Shown in pieces: positions 24,849 to 32,944 of a stretch of DNA of 64,000 nucleotides. The notes beneath the pieces are model-generated. The model saw only the letters and a program-made list of their open reading frames with translations, was not told the DNA's origin and ran no database searches. Position 1 is the stretch's first letter. The number at the start of each line of letters is the position of its first letter. Both the position numbers and the translations under genes were made by a program. The DNA comes from Microbacterium radiodurans. GTDB taxonomy: Bacteria; Actinomycetota; Actinomycetes; Actinomycetales; Microbacteriaceae. Location: assembly GCF_008710705.1 (NCBI RefSeq), contig NZ_VYRZ01000002.1:186001-250000 (forward strand). Reading direction: 5' to 3'.

Positions 24849-25147
24849 CGGGGCTTCTTCTCCAGCAGGGTCGCGACGGCGGGGATGAGGAAGGCGGCGC
24901 ACAGGGGGTAGGCGAAGTCCTCGAGCGGCGCGAGGCCGATCCGGATGCCGCTCAGATGCTCCTCGGGATAGGTGAAGAGCCCGACGGCGATCATGACGTT
25001 GTCGAACACCGCCGTGAGTGCCAGCAGCATCAGCGCGGCCAGTGCCGACGCACGCATCCGGGCGGCGAAGCGGGGGCGGCGTCGCGTCGCCAGGGTGACG
25101 ACGACGGTGATCACCACGAACGGGATGACGATGAGCGGATAGGTCAT
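24845..25147 (-). CDS. crtYf: C50 carotenoid epsilon-cyclase subunit (lycopene cyclase domain)
   Basis: The product is 100 residues with three transmembrane segments. It contains the lycopene cyclase domain signature FDNVMIAVGLFTYPEEHLSG followed by PLEDFAYPL. This is one half of the heterodimeric CrtYe/CrtYf cyclase of actinobacteria. With CrtEb present, the expected product is a cyclic C50 carotenoid such as decaprenoxanthin. Ring type (epsilon, beta or gamma) cannot be read from sequence. It overlaps both neighbours by 4 bp. Confidence 0.85.
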   Translation of the reverse strand: MTYPLIVIPFVVITVVVTLATRRRPRFAARMRASALAALMLLALTAVFDNVMIAVGLFTYPEEHLSGIRIGLAPLEDFAYPLCAAFLIPAVATLLEKKPR

Positions 25148-25503
25148 CCGCGCCCCCCGTCCCCGCTCCGGCGGGGTTCCGTCGCCGACGGCCGCGCCCG
25201 CGCTGACGCCGCTCCGAAGCAGACGAGCGCGAGGTAGCAGAGGAACGCGAGGAACACCGGCTCCTCGAGCGGGAGGTGCGGCGCGAGATCCACACCGAGC
25301 AGCAGCGTGCTTTCGCCCTTGACGAAGACACCGGTCGCGATGCCGACGGCATCCCATACGAGGAAGAACGCCGTGCCGATCGCGGTGGCGATCACGGTCG
25401 ATCGCCGATCGCGCCAGAACGCGAGGCGGAACCGCCGGTCGAGCAGCGCGACGCCGCCGATGGAGACGACCAGTGCCAGCAGGTACAGTCCCGGCACCGT
25501 CAC
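25144..25503 (-). CDS. crtYe: C50 carotenoid epsilon-cyclase subunit (lycopene cyclase domain)
   Basis: The product is 119 residues with three transmembrane segments. The matching half-domain motifs are VWDAVGIATGVFVKGES and PLEEPVFLAFLCYL. It pairs with the next gene to form the membrane cyclase. The C-terminal 20 residues are polar and Arg-rich. The GTG at 25503 overlaps the crtI stop (GTGA). The order crtI-crtYe-crtYf-crtEb is the one known from Corynebacterium glutamicum. Confidence 0.85.
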   Translation of the reverse strand: MTVPGLYLLALVVSIGGVALLDRRFRLAFWRDRRSTVIATAIGTAFFLVWDAVGIATGVFVKGESTLLLGVDLAPHLPLEEPVFLAFLCYLALVCFGAASARARPSATEPRRSGDGGRG

Positions 25504-27143
25504 GCCGTCGTCGTGCCGGTCGCGATTCCCGCGTCCGCGCCGCCGTCGATCGCGGCCTCATCGGCGATCGGCTCGGCGATCGGCCCGGCACTCGTGTCGC
25601 CGCGCAGGCGTTTGACGACGAGCTCCGCCGAGATGAGGCACATCGGCAGACCGATACCGGGCAGCACCGAACCGCCCGCGTAGAGCAGGCCGGACACCTT
25701 CTTCGACGCGTTTCCGGGGCGGAACAGCGCGCTCTGCCCGAGCGTGTGCGCGAGACCGAGGGCGTTGCCGCGCCACGCCCCGAGGTCGGCTGCGAAATCG
25801 CCCGGGGCGATCGTCCGACGAACGCGGATGCGCGCCCGCAGGTCGGAGGCGCCCGTCCACGATGCGATCTGATCGATCGCGCGGTCGGCCGCCGCTTCGA
25901 TGAGCGCGTCACCCGCCCCGTCGACCCCGCCGCGTCCGAGCGCCGGGTCGGCGGGGATCGGCACCAGGACGAACAGGTTCTCGGCGCCCGCGGGCGCGAC
26001 CGTGTCATCGGTCGCACTCGGTCGGCAGACGTACAGCGACGCCGGGTCGGGGATCGTCGCGTCGCGGCCCGAGATCGCCTCGAAGTTCTCGCGCCAGTCG
26101 CGCGTGAACAGCAGCGTGTGATGCGCGAGCTCGGGAAGCTCGCCCTCGACGCCGAGGAGCACCAGCAGGGCGCCGAAGCTGGGTGTCCGCTTGCGCCACC
26201 ATGATTCGGGGTACGAGCGCTGGTCGGGCGGCAGCAGAACGGTCTCGGTGTGGTGGAGATCGGCCGTCGAGACGACGATGTCGGCGTCGAGCTCGGTGGT
26301 GTCGGCGAGCCGGACCCCGCGGGCCCGACCATCGGTGCCGGTGAGGATCTGGGCGACCGGGATGCCGGTGCGCACCTCGACGCCGCGGGCGACGGCCAGG
26401 CGCTCGATCGCCGCGATGACCTCGGTGAACCCGCCGCGCGGATAGAGCACCGCGTCGTCGAGGTCGAGGTGGCTCATCAGGTGGTAGAGGCTCGGGACGT
26501 CGTAGGGGGAGGAGCCGAGGAAGACAGCGGGATAGCCGAGGATCTGACGGAGGATCGGATCGTCGAACCGAGACTCGATGTGACGGACGAGCGAGCGGGT
26601 GAGCAGCGGTGCGAGCGTCGGCAGACGACGCAGCAGGTCGGGGTCGCGCAAGCCCTCGCTCGACGCGTAGGTGTCGTAGAGGAACTTCGTGACGGAGAGG
26701 TCGTAGGCATCCCCGGCCGAGTCGAGATAGTCCGCGAGCCGGTCGCCGGCGCCGGCCTCGCGACTTTCGAAGAGGGCCGTCGCCTCGGCCCGCCCCGAGA
26801 CGACGTCGACCGCCTCGGCGGGTCCGGTGCCCTCGGGCTCGCCGTACACGCGGTAGGCGGGGGAGAGCGGCACGAGGTCGAGCTCGGCCGCAGCGGAAGT
26901 GCCGAGGAGCGCGAAGAAGTGGTCGAACACCTCCGGCATGAGGTACCAGCTCGGGCCGGTGTCGAAGCGGAATCCGTCGTGCTCCCAGGAGCCGGCCCGG
27001 CCGCCGGTCTCGCCCCGGGCCTCGACGACGACGACCGAGTGGCCCTCTTCGGCGAGAAGGGCCGCGGTGGCGAGTCCTGCGATGCCGCCGCCGATGACGA
27101 CCACGCGCTGCGAGCCGGTCACGGCGCTGCTGGGGCGGCTCAT
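25500..27143 (-). CDS. crtI: phytoene desaturase
   Basis: The product is 547 residues. The N-terminal FAD-binding motif GGGIAGLATAALLAEEG leads into RAGSWEHDGFRFDTGPSWYLMP. The C-terminal CrtI signature is around YAGGSVLPGIGLPMCLISAE. It introduces double bonds into phytoene to give lycopene, using FAD at the membrane. About 30 C-terminal residues after VVKRL are a low-complexity tail. The ATG at 27143 overlaps the crtB stop by 4 bp. Confidence 0.93.
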   Translation of the reverse strand: MSRPSSAVTGSQRVVVIGGGIAGLATAALLAEEGHSVVVVEARGETGGRAGSWEHDGFRFDTGPSWYLMPEVFDHFFALLGTSAAAELDLVPLSPAYRVYGEPEGTGPAEAVDVVSGRAEATALFESREAGAGDRLADYLDSAGDAYDLSVTKFLYDTYASSEGLRDPDLLRRLPTLAPLLTRSLVRHIESRFDDPILRQILGYPAVFLGSSPYDVPSLYHLMSHLDLDDAVLYPRGGFTEVIAAIERLAVARGVEVRTGIPVAQILTGTDGRARGVRLADTTELDADIVVSTADLHHTETVLLPPDQRSYPESWWRKRTPSFGALLVLLGVEGELPELAHHTLLFTRDWRENFEAISGRDATIPDPASLYVCRPSATDDTVAPAGAENLFVLVPIPADPALGRGGVDGAGDALIEAAADRAIDQIASWTGASDLRARIRVRRTIAPGDFAADLGAWRGNALGLAHTLGQSALFRPGNASKKVSGLLYAGGSVLPGIGLPMCLISAELVVKRLRGDTSAGPIAEPIADEAAIDGGADAGIATGTTTA

Positions 27144-28006
27144 GAGTGAGCTCGCAGCGGAGCGGCGCCGACGGTCGCCCGGGCGGCGAGTCCGAGCTTC
27201 ACCGGACCCGGCACCCGGACCCGCTCACGCGTGGCCCCCGCGCGGCGCAGGCGGCGAGAGAGCGCGGCGAACAGGTCGTGGGCGGCGGTGACGGCCCGCC
27301 GGCAGTCGCCGGGGAGCCGGGGGATCATCGCCGCGGCGGCGTCGAGGTCGGCATCGATGCGATCGAGGACGTCCTCGCGGGAGGCCGCCGTCCCGACGCC
27401 GAGGTAGTCGCGGCCGAGCGTGTCGACGTCGTGCGGGAGGTCGCGGAGGAAGTTGACGTCCTGGAAGGCCGATCCGAGCCGGCGGGCGCCGTCGACGAGG
27501 TCGGGATCCGCGGGATGAGCGACCGCCCCGCCCGCGTTGACGAAGGCCTGCAGGCACATCAGGCCGACGACCTGGGCCGAGCCGTAGACGTACGCCTCGT
27601 GCGAGGCGGCATCGTGCGAGGCGACGTCGAGGTCGGTGCGCATCGACGCGAAGAACGGGGAGATCAGATCGGCGCCGATTCCGCACTCGCGCGCCGTGCG
27701 GGCGAAGGCGTGCACGACGAGGTTCGCGCTGAAGCCCTCGTCGATCGCGGTCAGGGTCTCGGTCTCGAGGGCGTCGAGCACCCGACGCTGGGCGGACGGC
27801 GGCATCCCAGCCTCGGTCGCCGACCCGTCGACGATCTCGTCCGCGACGCGCACGAGGGCGTAGATGGTGCGGACGTGCGGGCGCACCCGCGGGCCGAGGA
27901 GGCGCGCGGCCATGCCGAACGACGTCGAGTACGACCCGATGACGACCGCGGCGGCCTCGCGGGCCGTGCGGTCGTACAGATCGAGGCCGGTGGAATCGGG
28001 GCTCAC
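27140..28006 (-). CDS. crtB: phytoene synthase
   Basis: The product is 288 residues. The trans-isoprenyl diphosphate synthase motifs are YALVRVADEIVDG (first Asp-rich motif, DEIVD) and AFQDVNFLRDLPHDVDTLGR (second). It joins two GGPP head to head to form phytoene. The GTG start at 28006 (VSPDSTGLDLYD) overlaps the stop of crtE by 4 bp. The frame remains open well upstream, but that part is antisense-quality sequence inside crtE. Confidence 0.93.
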   Translation of the reverse strand: MSPDSTGLDLYDRTAREAAAVVIGSYSTSFGMAARLLGPRVRPHVRTIYALVRVADEIVDGSATEAGMPPSAQRRVLDALETETLTAIDEGFSANLVVHAFARTARECGIGADLISPFFASMRTDLDVASHDAASHEAYVYGSAQVVGLMCLQAFVNAGGAVAHPADPDLVDGARRLGSAFQDVNFLRDLPHDVDTLGRDYLGVGTAASREDVLDRIDADLDAAAAMIPRLPGDCRRAVTAAHDLFAALSRRLRRAGATRERVRVPGPVKLGLAARATVGAAPLRAHS

Positions 28007-29067
28007 GGAATGCGTCCTTCGATGGCGGTGGTGATGTCTTCGATCAGCGTACGAGGCGGATCGGGCAGCTCCGCGATGCGACGCCGCACCGAGCCGAGAG
28101 TGTGTCCGATGAGGGTGACGAGCCGCTCGCGGGCACCGCTGGCATCGAGCTCCCGCTGGGCGGCCTGGATCGCGACGGGGCCGGTCGGCGCGAGCGCGAG
28201 CGCGGTCGAGACCTGCGGCCACGCCGCGCTGTCGCGAGCGAGCGCGATGAGCGGCGTGCGCTTGGCCTCGCGGAGGTCGGCCCCCGAGATGCGCCCGGCC
28301 TGCTTCTCGTCGCCGAAGGTGCCGATGAGGTCGTCGACGAGCTGGAACGCGAGTCCGAGATCCGCTCCCGCGGCGATCAGGAGGGCGCGGTCGCCCTCGT
28401 CGGCGCCCGCGAGAGCAGCGCCGGCGGCGAGCGGTGCGCAGAACGAGTACACCGCCGTCTTGTCGTGGGCGGTCGACAGCAGGTGGGCGGTGTCGGGCTC
28501 GTCCGGCGTCATCGCCTGCTCCACGTCGGCGAGCTCTCCCAGGGCCGAGACCAGGACCGCGTCGTCCAGGAGCGAGAAGAGGGCGGAGCGAACCGCTGCG
28601 GGGACGTCGGCCATGGCGACCAGTCGCGTCGCCTCGTAGAGCAGGATGTCGCCGGCGAGGACGGCCGCGGCGTCGCCGATGCGTCCGGCCTCCGGCTCGT
28701 CGATCCCGTGTGCACGCGCGCGCGCCCGGAACGTGCCGCCGACATTCGGTTCGCCGCGGCGCTCGGTGTCGCGATCGATCAGATCGTCGTGGATGACGAA
28801 CGCGGTGTGGAGGAGCTCGAAGGCGGCGGCCACGTCCCAGAGGCCGGGCGTGGAGTCCGCGTCGCCGCCGAAGGCCTCGAACGCGGCGACCACGAGGGCC
28901 GGCCGGAAGCGCTTGCCGCCTGCGGCGGCGCGCGTTGCGGCGTCGATGAGGGCGAGGGCCGAGGCGCCCCGCGGGAGGGCCCGGCAAGCCAGCTTCGACA
29001 TGGCGGCGCGAACGGCATCGTCGATCGCCGACATACTTGAGTCGGGCACAGAGATCATCGTCACCAT
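28003..29067 (-). CDS. crtE: geranylgeranyl diphosphate synthase
   Basis: The product is 354 residues. The polyprenyl synthase motifs are GGKRFRPALV, HDDLIDRDTERRG (first DDxxD) and QLVDDLIGTFGDEKQAGR (second DDxxD). It condenses IPP onto an allylic primer to C20, the entry to carotenoids. It is first in the crt operon. The start at 29067 is the first ATG, and a second ATG three codons in is also possible. A candidate promoter (TAAGCT on the minus strand, 29122-29127) lies inside the CrtR-like palindrome. Confidence 0.92.
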   Translation of the reverse strand: MVTMISVPDSSMSAIDDAVRAAMSKLACRALPRGASALALIDAATRAAAGGKRFRPALVVAAFEAFGGDADSTPGLWDVAAAFELLHTAFVIHDDLIDRDTERRGEPNVGGTFRARARAHGIDEPEAGRIGDAAAVLAGDILLYEATRLVAMADVPAAVRSALFSLLDDAVLVSALGELADVEQAMTPDEPDTAHLLSTAHDKTAVYSFCAPLAAGAALAGADEGDRALLIAAGADLGLAFQLVDDLIGTFGDEKQAGRISGADLREAKRTPLIALARDSAAWPQVSTALALAPTGPVAIQAAQRELDASGARERLVTLIGHTLGSVRRRIAELPDPPRTLIEDITTAIEGRIP

Positions 29068-29095
29068 CCAGGTCTGCCGGTCGACCGTGTCAGGT

Positions 29096-29140
29096 GCTAG
29101 CCGTCCGACGAGGCATTTGCTAGCTTAACTAGCGTTTAAT
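29096..29140. promoter_or_regulatory. candidate CrtR operator and divergent promoters
   Basis: The crtE-marR gap holds the palindrome GCTAG-CTTAA-CTAGC (29119-29133) and a further GCTAGC at 29096-29101. These AT-containing repeats stand out in this GC-rich DNA. The minus-strand TAAGCT (29122-29127) inside the palindrome is a plausible -10 for crtE. TTTAAT (29135-29140) is a plausible -10 for the regulator. A repressor bound here would cover both promoters. Confidence 0.6.
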
Positions 29141-29142
29141 CG

Positions 29143-29640
29143 ATGATGCCACGAGCGGAGGGCGGTGTCCACATGGTTGACCCGCAGCTCACCGCCGGTC
29201 GCGCGCGCACCGTCCGTCGCGCCCTGGAGGCCGTCCGCGCCTTCAGCGATGCGATGGATCGCATGCACACGGGTCTGCGCGGCGACATGGACATGAACGC
29301 GACGGACCTCTCGGCGCTCCGGATGCTCATCATCCGCGAGGGGCGGGGCGAACTGGTGAAGCCGCACGACCTCGCGCGCCACCTCGGCATCTCGAGCGCG
29401 TCCACGACCAAGCTCCTCGATCGGCTCTCGCACGAGGGGTTCGTCGAGCGGGAGCCGCATCCGCACGATCGTCGCGCTCTCGTCATCAAGCTCACCGAAT
29501 CGTCTCGGGCCGATTTCTTCCGCCATTTCGGCGCGCGGATGGCCCACATGCGGGCCGCGCTCGAGCCCTACAGCGATGACGAGATCGATGTCATCGTGCG
29601 GTTCCTCGACGAGATGGGCGGGGCGCTCGTCGCCGACTGA
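29143..29640 (+). CDS. crtR: MarR-family regulator, CrtR-like
   Basis: The product is up to 165 residues. It is a winged-helix MarR protein: DLARHLGISSASTTKLLDRL is the recognition helix region and EREPHPHDRRALVIKLT the wing with its DxR motif. In Corynebacterium, a MarR-type CrtR divergent to crtE represses the crt operon and responds to GGPP. The same position here suggests the same role. The start is uncertain: tandem ATGs at 29143 and 29146 follow a TTTAAT box closely, while the ATG at 29173 has GGAGG 11 nt upstream. Confidence 0.85.
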   Translation: MMPRAEGGVHMVDPQLTAGRARTVRRALEAVRAFSDAMDRMHTGLRGDMDMNATDLSALRMLIIREGRGELVKPHDLARHLGISSASTTKLLDRLSHEGFVEREPHPHDRRALVIKLTESSRADFFRHFGARMAHMRAALEPYSDDEIDVIVRFLDEMGGALVAD

Positions 29641-29658
29641 TCCGCCGACGAGCGCCCC
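29620..29658. terminator. bidirectional terminator hairpin between crtR and hmgS
   Basis: A perfect 13-bp inverted repeat (GGGGCGCTCGTCG at 29620-29632 and its complement at 29646-29658, 13-nt loop) includes the stop codon of the regulator gene and lies just before the 3' end of the converging hmgS. There is no T tract. Confidence 0.6.
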
Positions 29659-29664
29659 GTGCCC

Positions 29665-30825
29665 TCAGCTCCGGGTGTACCGACGGGCTCGGCCCGAGAT
29701 GCCGGCGAAGTGGAACGGCACCGCCGACTCGCCGGGGATGTCGACATCGACGTTGCTGTCGCGCGAGCCCAGGGCGTGCAGTGCGCGGTAGGCGTCGATG
29801 TCGACGCGGTCGCGGCCGGCCAGCAGGGCCTCGGTCTCGGCCGCGCGCGTGACGGCGCGGTATCCGTCCTGCACGACGAGCGAGAAGAACTCGCTCACCG
29901 AACCCGATCCGTAGCTGAACATGCCGATGCGCGCGCCGGCGAGATCGCGGTCGCCCTCGAGGAGCGCGGCCAGCGCGATGTAGAGCGACGCCGTGTACGA
30001 GTTGCCGATCCGGCGGTTGTATCCCGTCGTGGCGAGGACGAGCTCGGGATCGAGCTCGACGCCGACGTGCTGACCGAGCGCACGATGCGCCTTCACCGCC
30101 ATCTTCGTGAAGGGCTGGTGGTGGCAGAAGTAGTCGATCTCGGCGATCGGCGCGCCGCCGCGGGAGGCGTAGTCGTCCCACGCCCCGGCGATGCCGTCGA
30201 GGTAGGCGCTGATCGACAGCTTGCCGTCGACGACCGCCGTCATGCTGTCGTTCGGGCGCCAGAAGTCGTCGACCTCGGCGGTGTGGACGCCGGCCGCCGT
30301 CTCGAGCACGGCCAGGGCGGGATCGGCCGTCACCAGGAAGGCCACCGCGCCTGCGCCCTGCGTGGGCTCGGCGGCGGTGTCGACCTCGTAGCGGGCGACG
30401 TCGCTGGCGATCACCAGCACGCGCTCATCGGGGTTGCGGGCGATGAGCCCGGCCGCGGACTGCAGCGCGGCCGTGGCCGAGTAGCAGGCCTGCTTCAGCT
30501 CCACCACACGCACGGTCCGCGGAAGGCCCAGCAGCTCGTGGACGTGCACGCCCGCCGCCCGCGACTGGTCGATGCCGGTCTCGGTCGCGAAGAAGAGCGT
30601 CCGGATGCCCTCGACGCCGTGGCGCTCGATGATCCGCTGGGCCGCGGCGGCACCCATGGTGACGATGTCCTCGTCGGGGCCGGGGATGCTCATCTGGTCC
30701 TGGCCAAGACCGACGTGGAACTTGGCCGGGTCGACGCCGGTGCGCGCGGCGAGGTCGTCGAGGTCGACCACGCGCGACGTCGTGGCGACGGCGAGATCGT
30801 GGATGCCGATGGCGGGGGAGGTCAC
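29665..30825 (-). CDS. hmgS: hydroxymethylglutaryl-CoA synthase
   Basis: The product is 386 residues. The thiolase-fold catalytic residues are visible: Glu in FATETGIDQS, Cys in ELKQACYSATAAL and His in YFCHHQPFTKMA. It condenses acetyl-CoA with acetoacetyl-CoA to HMG-CoA, the first committed step of the mevalonate pathway. It is the last gene of the mevalonate operon, and its GTG overlaps the hmgR stop (GTGA). The frame stays open through hmgR, but the family N-terminus begins at 30825. Confidence 0.93.
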   Translation of the reverse strand: MTSPAIGIHDLAVATTSRVVDLDDLAARTGVDPAKFHVGLGQDQMSIPGPDEDIVTMGAAAAQRIIERHGVEGIRTLFFATETGIDQSRAAGVHVHELLGLPRTVRVVELKQACYSATAALQSAAGLIARNPDERVLVIASDVARYEVDTAAEPTQGAGAVAFLVTADPALAVLETAAGVHTAEVDDFWRPNDSMTAVVDGKLSISAYLDGIAGAWDDYASRGGAPIAEIDYFCHHQPFTKMAVKAHRALGQHVGVELDPELVLATTGYNRRIGNSYTASLYIALAALLEGDRDLAGARIGMFSYGSGSVSEFFSLVVQDGYRAVTRAAETEALLAGRDRVDIDAYRALHALGSRDSNVDVDIPGESAVPFHFAGISGRARRYTRS

Positions 30826-31868
30826 GAGGAGGAGTCCTTTCGACGCTCGAGGAGCAGGTGCGACTGCATCAGCTCCCCGGGATTTGTCTGGGCGGCAAGA
30901 AGCGACAGCTCGCCGCAGAGCACGGTGGCGGCGATGAGCCCGGCCAGGCGGCGGGCGTTCGCGCCGGGCTCGCGCTCCTCGCGGCAGCCGATGCGGGCGA
31001 GGGCGTCGTCGACGGCGGGCAGGTCCTTGCCGTTGCCCACCGTTCCGACGATGAGGTGCGGGAGCGTGCACGAGAAGTAGAGGTCGCCGTCGCCGCGGAC
31101 CTCGGCCCACGTGAAGCCCTGCGAGCCCTCGACGATGTTCGCGGCATCCTGTCCCGTGGCCAGGTAGAACGCCAGCAGCATGTTCGCATAGTGCGCGTTC
31201 GCGGAGCGGAGGGCCCCGGCGACGGTCGATCCGACCAGGTTCTTCTGCACGTTGAGATCGACGATGCGCTGGGCGCTCGAGCGCAGCTGCTTCTCGACGA
31301 GCTCGGCGGGGATCGTGATCTCGGCGATGACGCTGCGGCCGCGGCCGAGGATGCCGTTGACGGCGGTCGCCTTCTTGTCGGTGCAGTAGTTGCCCGAGAT
31401 CGATCCGTACGACAGCTCGGGATGCCACGAGAGCACCCGCTCCATGAGCGTCTGGGCCGCGAGCGTCACCATGTTGTGCCCCGAGGCGTCGCCGGTCGTG
31501 AGCGCGAAGCGCACGTAGAGCAGGTTGCCGACGATCTCGGTGTCGAGGTCGATGAGCTTCGCGTGCCGACTTCGCTCCGACACGGCGGCGCCGAGCTCGT
31601 CGAAGCGTGCGGTGATCGCGCGGGATGCGGCGACCGCGGCGGCGGCGCTGTCGGCCACGAAGAGCGACGAGCGGGTCATCCGTTCGTCGACCACCGTCAC
31701 GCGGATGCCGTCCTCGACGAGCCGCGAGATGCGGGCGCCGCGACCGACCGAGGGCCACAGCGGCGACTCGTACGTCGCCAGCGGCACCTCCTGCTCGGCC
31801 TCGACGTCGCCGGTCAGGCGGAGCGGGCCGACCCAGCGCAGGGGGATCGGGGTGAACTCGGCGCTCAT
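30822..31868 (-). CDS. hmgR: hydroxymethylglutaryl-CoA reductase
   Basis: The product is 348 residues. It shows class I-like motifs: VPLATYESPLWPS (catalytic Glu), GNYCTDKKATAVN (catalytic Lys), TTGDASGHNMVT (catalytic Asp, DAMGMN-like) and GTVGNGKDLP. It reduces HMG-CoA to mevalonate with NAD(P)H. No membrane anchor is present, as in other bacterial enzymes. The ATG at 31868 overlaps the fni stop by one base (TGATG). Confidence 0.92.
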   Translation of the reverse strand: MSAEFTPIPLRWVGPLRLTGDVEAEQEVPLATYESPLWPSVGRGARISRLVEDGIRVTVVDERMTRSSLFVADSAAAAVAASRAITARFDELGAAVSERSRHAKLIDLDTEIVGNLLYVRFALTTGDASGHNMVTLAAQTLMERVLSWHPELSYGSISGNYCTDKKATAVNGILGRGRSVIAEITIPAELVEKQLRSSAQRIVDLNVQKNLVGSTVAGALRSANAHYANMLLAFYLATGQDAANIVEGSQGFTWAEVRGDGDLYFSCTLPHLIVGTVGNGKDLPAVDDALARIGCREEREPGANARRLAGLIAATVLCGELSLLAAQTNPGELMQSHLLLERRKDSSS

Positions 31869-32944
31869 CACGCGTCCTTCCCGCCGGCGCGGTGCGCCAG
31901 GCTCTCGAGGTCGATGCCGCGAGCGCGCGCGAATTCGGCGGCGCGACCACGGACGATCAGGTCGGTGCGGCGGAGGGCTCCGGGGTCGGTCGCCCCCACC
32001 AGTGAATGCAACGCCGTCAGGTGGTCTGACCATTCCCGGATCCGCGTGATCAGCGCTTCCGCGCCGCCGTCGAGCACGACGGAGAGGAACGAGCCGGATG
32101 CGCCCACCGCCCGGGCGCCGAGCGCGAGGGCCCGCGCGACGTCGAGCGGCGTCCGCACGCCGCCCGAGGCCAGCAGGGTCGGTGCGTCGGCGGGCGCCTC
32201 GAGCAGGCACTCCGCGGCGGACTGCCCCCACCCGGCGAGGTAGGCGTAGTCGCCGCCGGCGCGACGGGAGTTCTCGATGCGCATGAAGTCGGTGCCGCCC
32301 GCGCCCGACACGTCCGCGTACCGCACTCCCATATCCGCGAGGCGCGCGAGGGTCGCCGCGCTCAGCCCGAAGCCGACCTCTTTGACGATCACCGGCACAT
32401 CGACGGCCGCCAGGATGGCTTCGAGGGAGGCGGGCCAGCTCGAGAACGAGCGGCTTCCCTCGGGCATCACGGTCTCCTGGACCGCGTTGATGTGGACCTG
32501 GAGAGCGTCGGCTCCGAGTGCGTCGACGGCTCGCTGCGCGTCGACGGGGGAGCGCTCGATGCCGACGTTGGCCATGACGAAGCCGTCGGGGTTCTCGTCG
32601 CGGATGACGCGGAACGTGCTGAGCAGCGCGGGGTTGTCGAGCGCGATGCTCAGCGAACCTGACGCGATGGCGACGCCGGTCTCGCGCGCCGCGATCGCGA
32701 GATCCCGGTTGATGTCGCCCGTCGAGGCGCTGCCGCCGGTCATCGCGTTGACGTAGAACGGCAGCGACCATCGCGAGCCGGCGACCTCGACGTGGAGGTC
32801 GACGGTGTCGGCGTCGACTCCCGCGAGGGCGTGATGCACGAAGGCGATGTCGTCCCAGCCGCCCGGCGGCGGGGTCTCGCGCTGCTGCGCGGCGGCGAGA
32901 CGGACGTGGTCGTCCTTGCGCTCGGAGGCCTGTTCAGCCGGCAT
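31868..32944 (-). CDS. fni: type 2 isopentenyl-diphosphate delta-isomerase
   Basis: The product is 358 residues with an FMN-binding TIM barrel: YVNAMTGGSASTGDINRDLA, HINAVQETVMPEG, IVKEVGFGLS and SGAGGTDFMRIEN. It interconverts IPP and DMAPP using reduced FMN, which is essential when only the mevalonate route supplies IPP. The ATG at 32944, with GGAAGGAG upstream, lies 11 bp inside the end of mvaK2. Type 2 enzymes typically accompany bacterial mevalonate operons. Confidence 0.92.
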   Translation of the reverse strand: MPAEQASERKDDHVRLAAAQQRETPPPGGWDDIAFVHHALAGVDADTVDLHVEVAGSRWSLPFYVNAMTGGSASTGDINRDLAIAARETGVAIASGSLSIALDNPALLSTFRVIRDENPDGFVMANVGIERSPVDAQRAVDALGADALQVHINAVQETVMPEGSRSFSSWPASLEAILAAVDVPVIVKEVGFGLSAATLARLADMGVRYADVSGAGGTDFMRIENSRRAGGDYAYLAGWGQSAAECLLEAPADAPTLLASGGVRTPLDVARALALGARAVGASGSFLSVVLDGGAEALITRIREWSDHLTALHSLVGATDPGALRRTDLIVRGRAAEFARARGIDLESLAHRAGGKDA

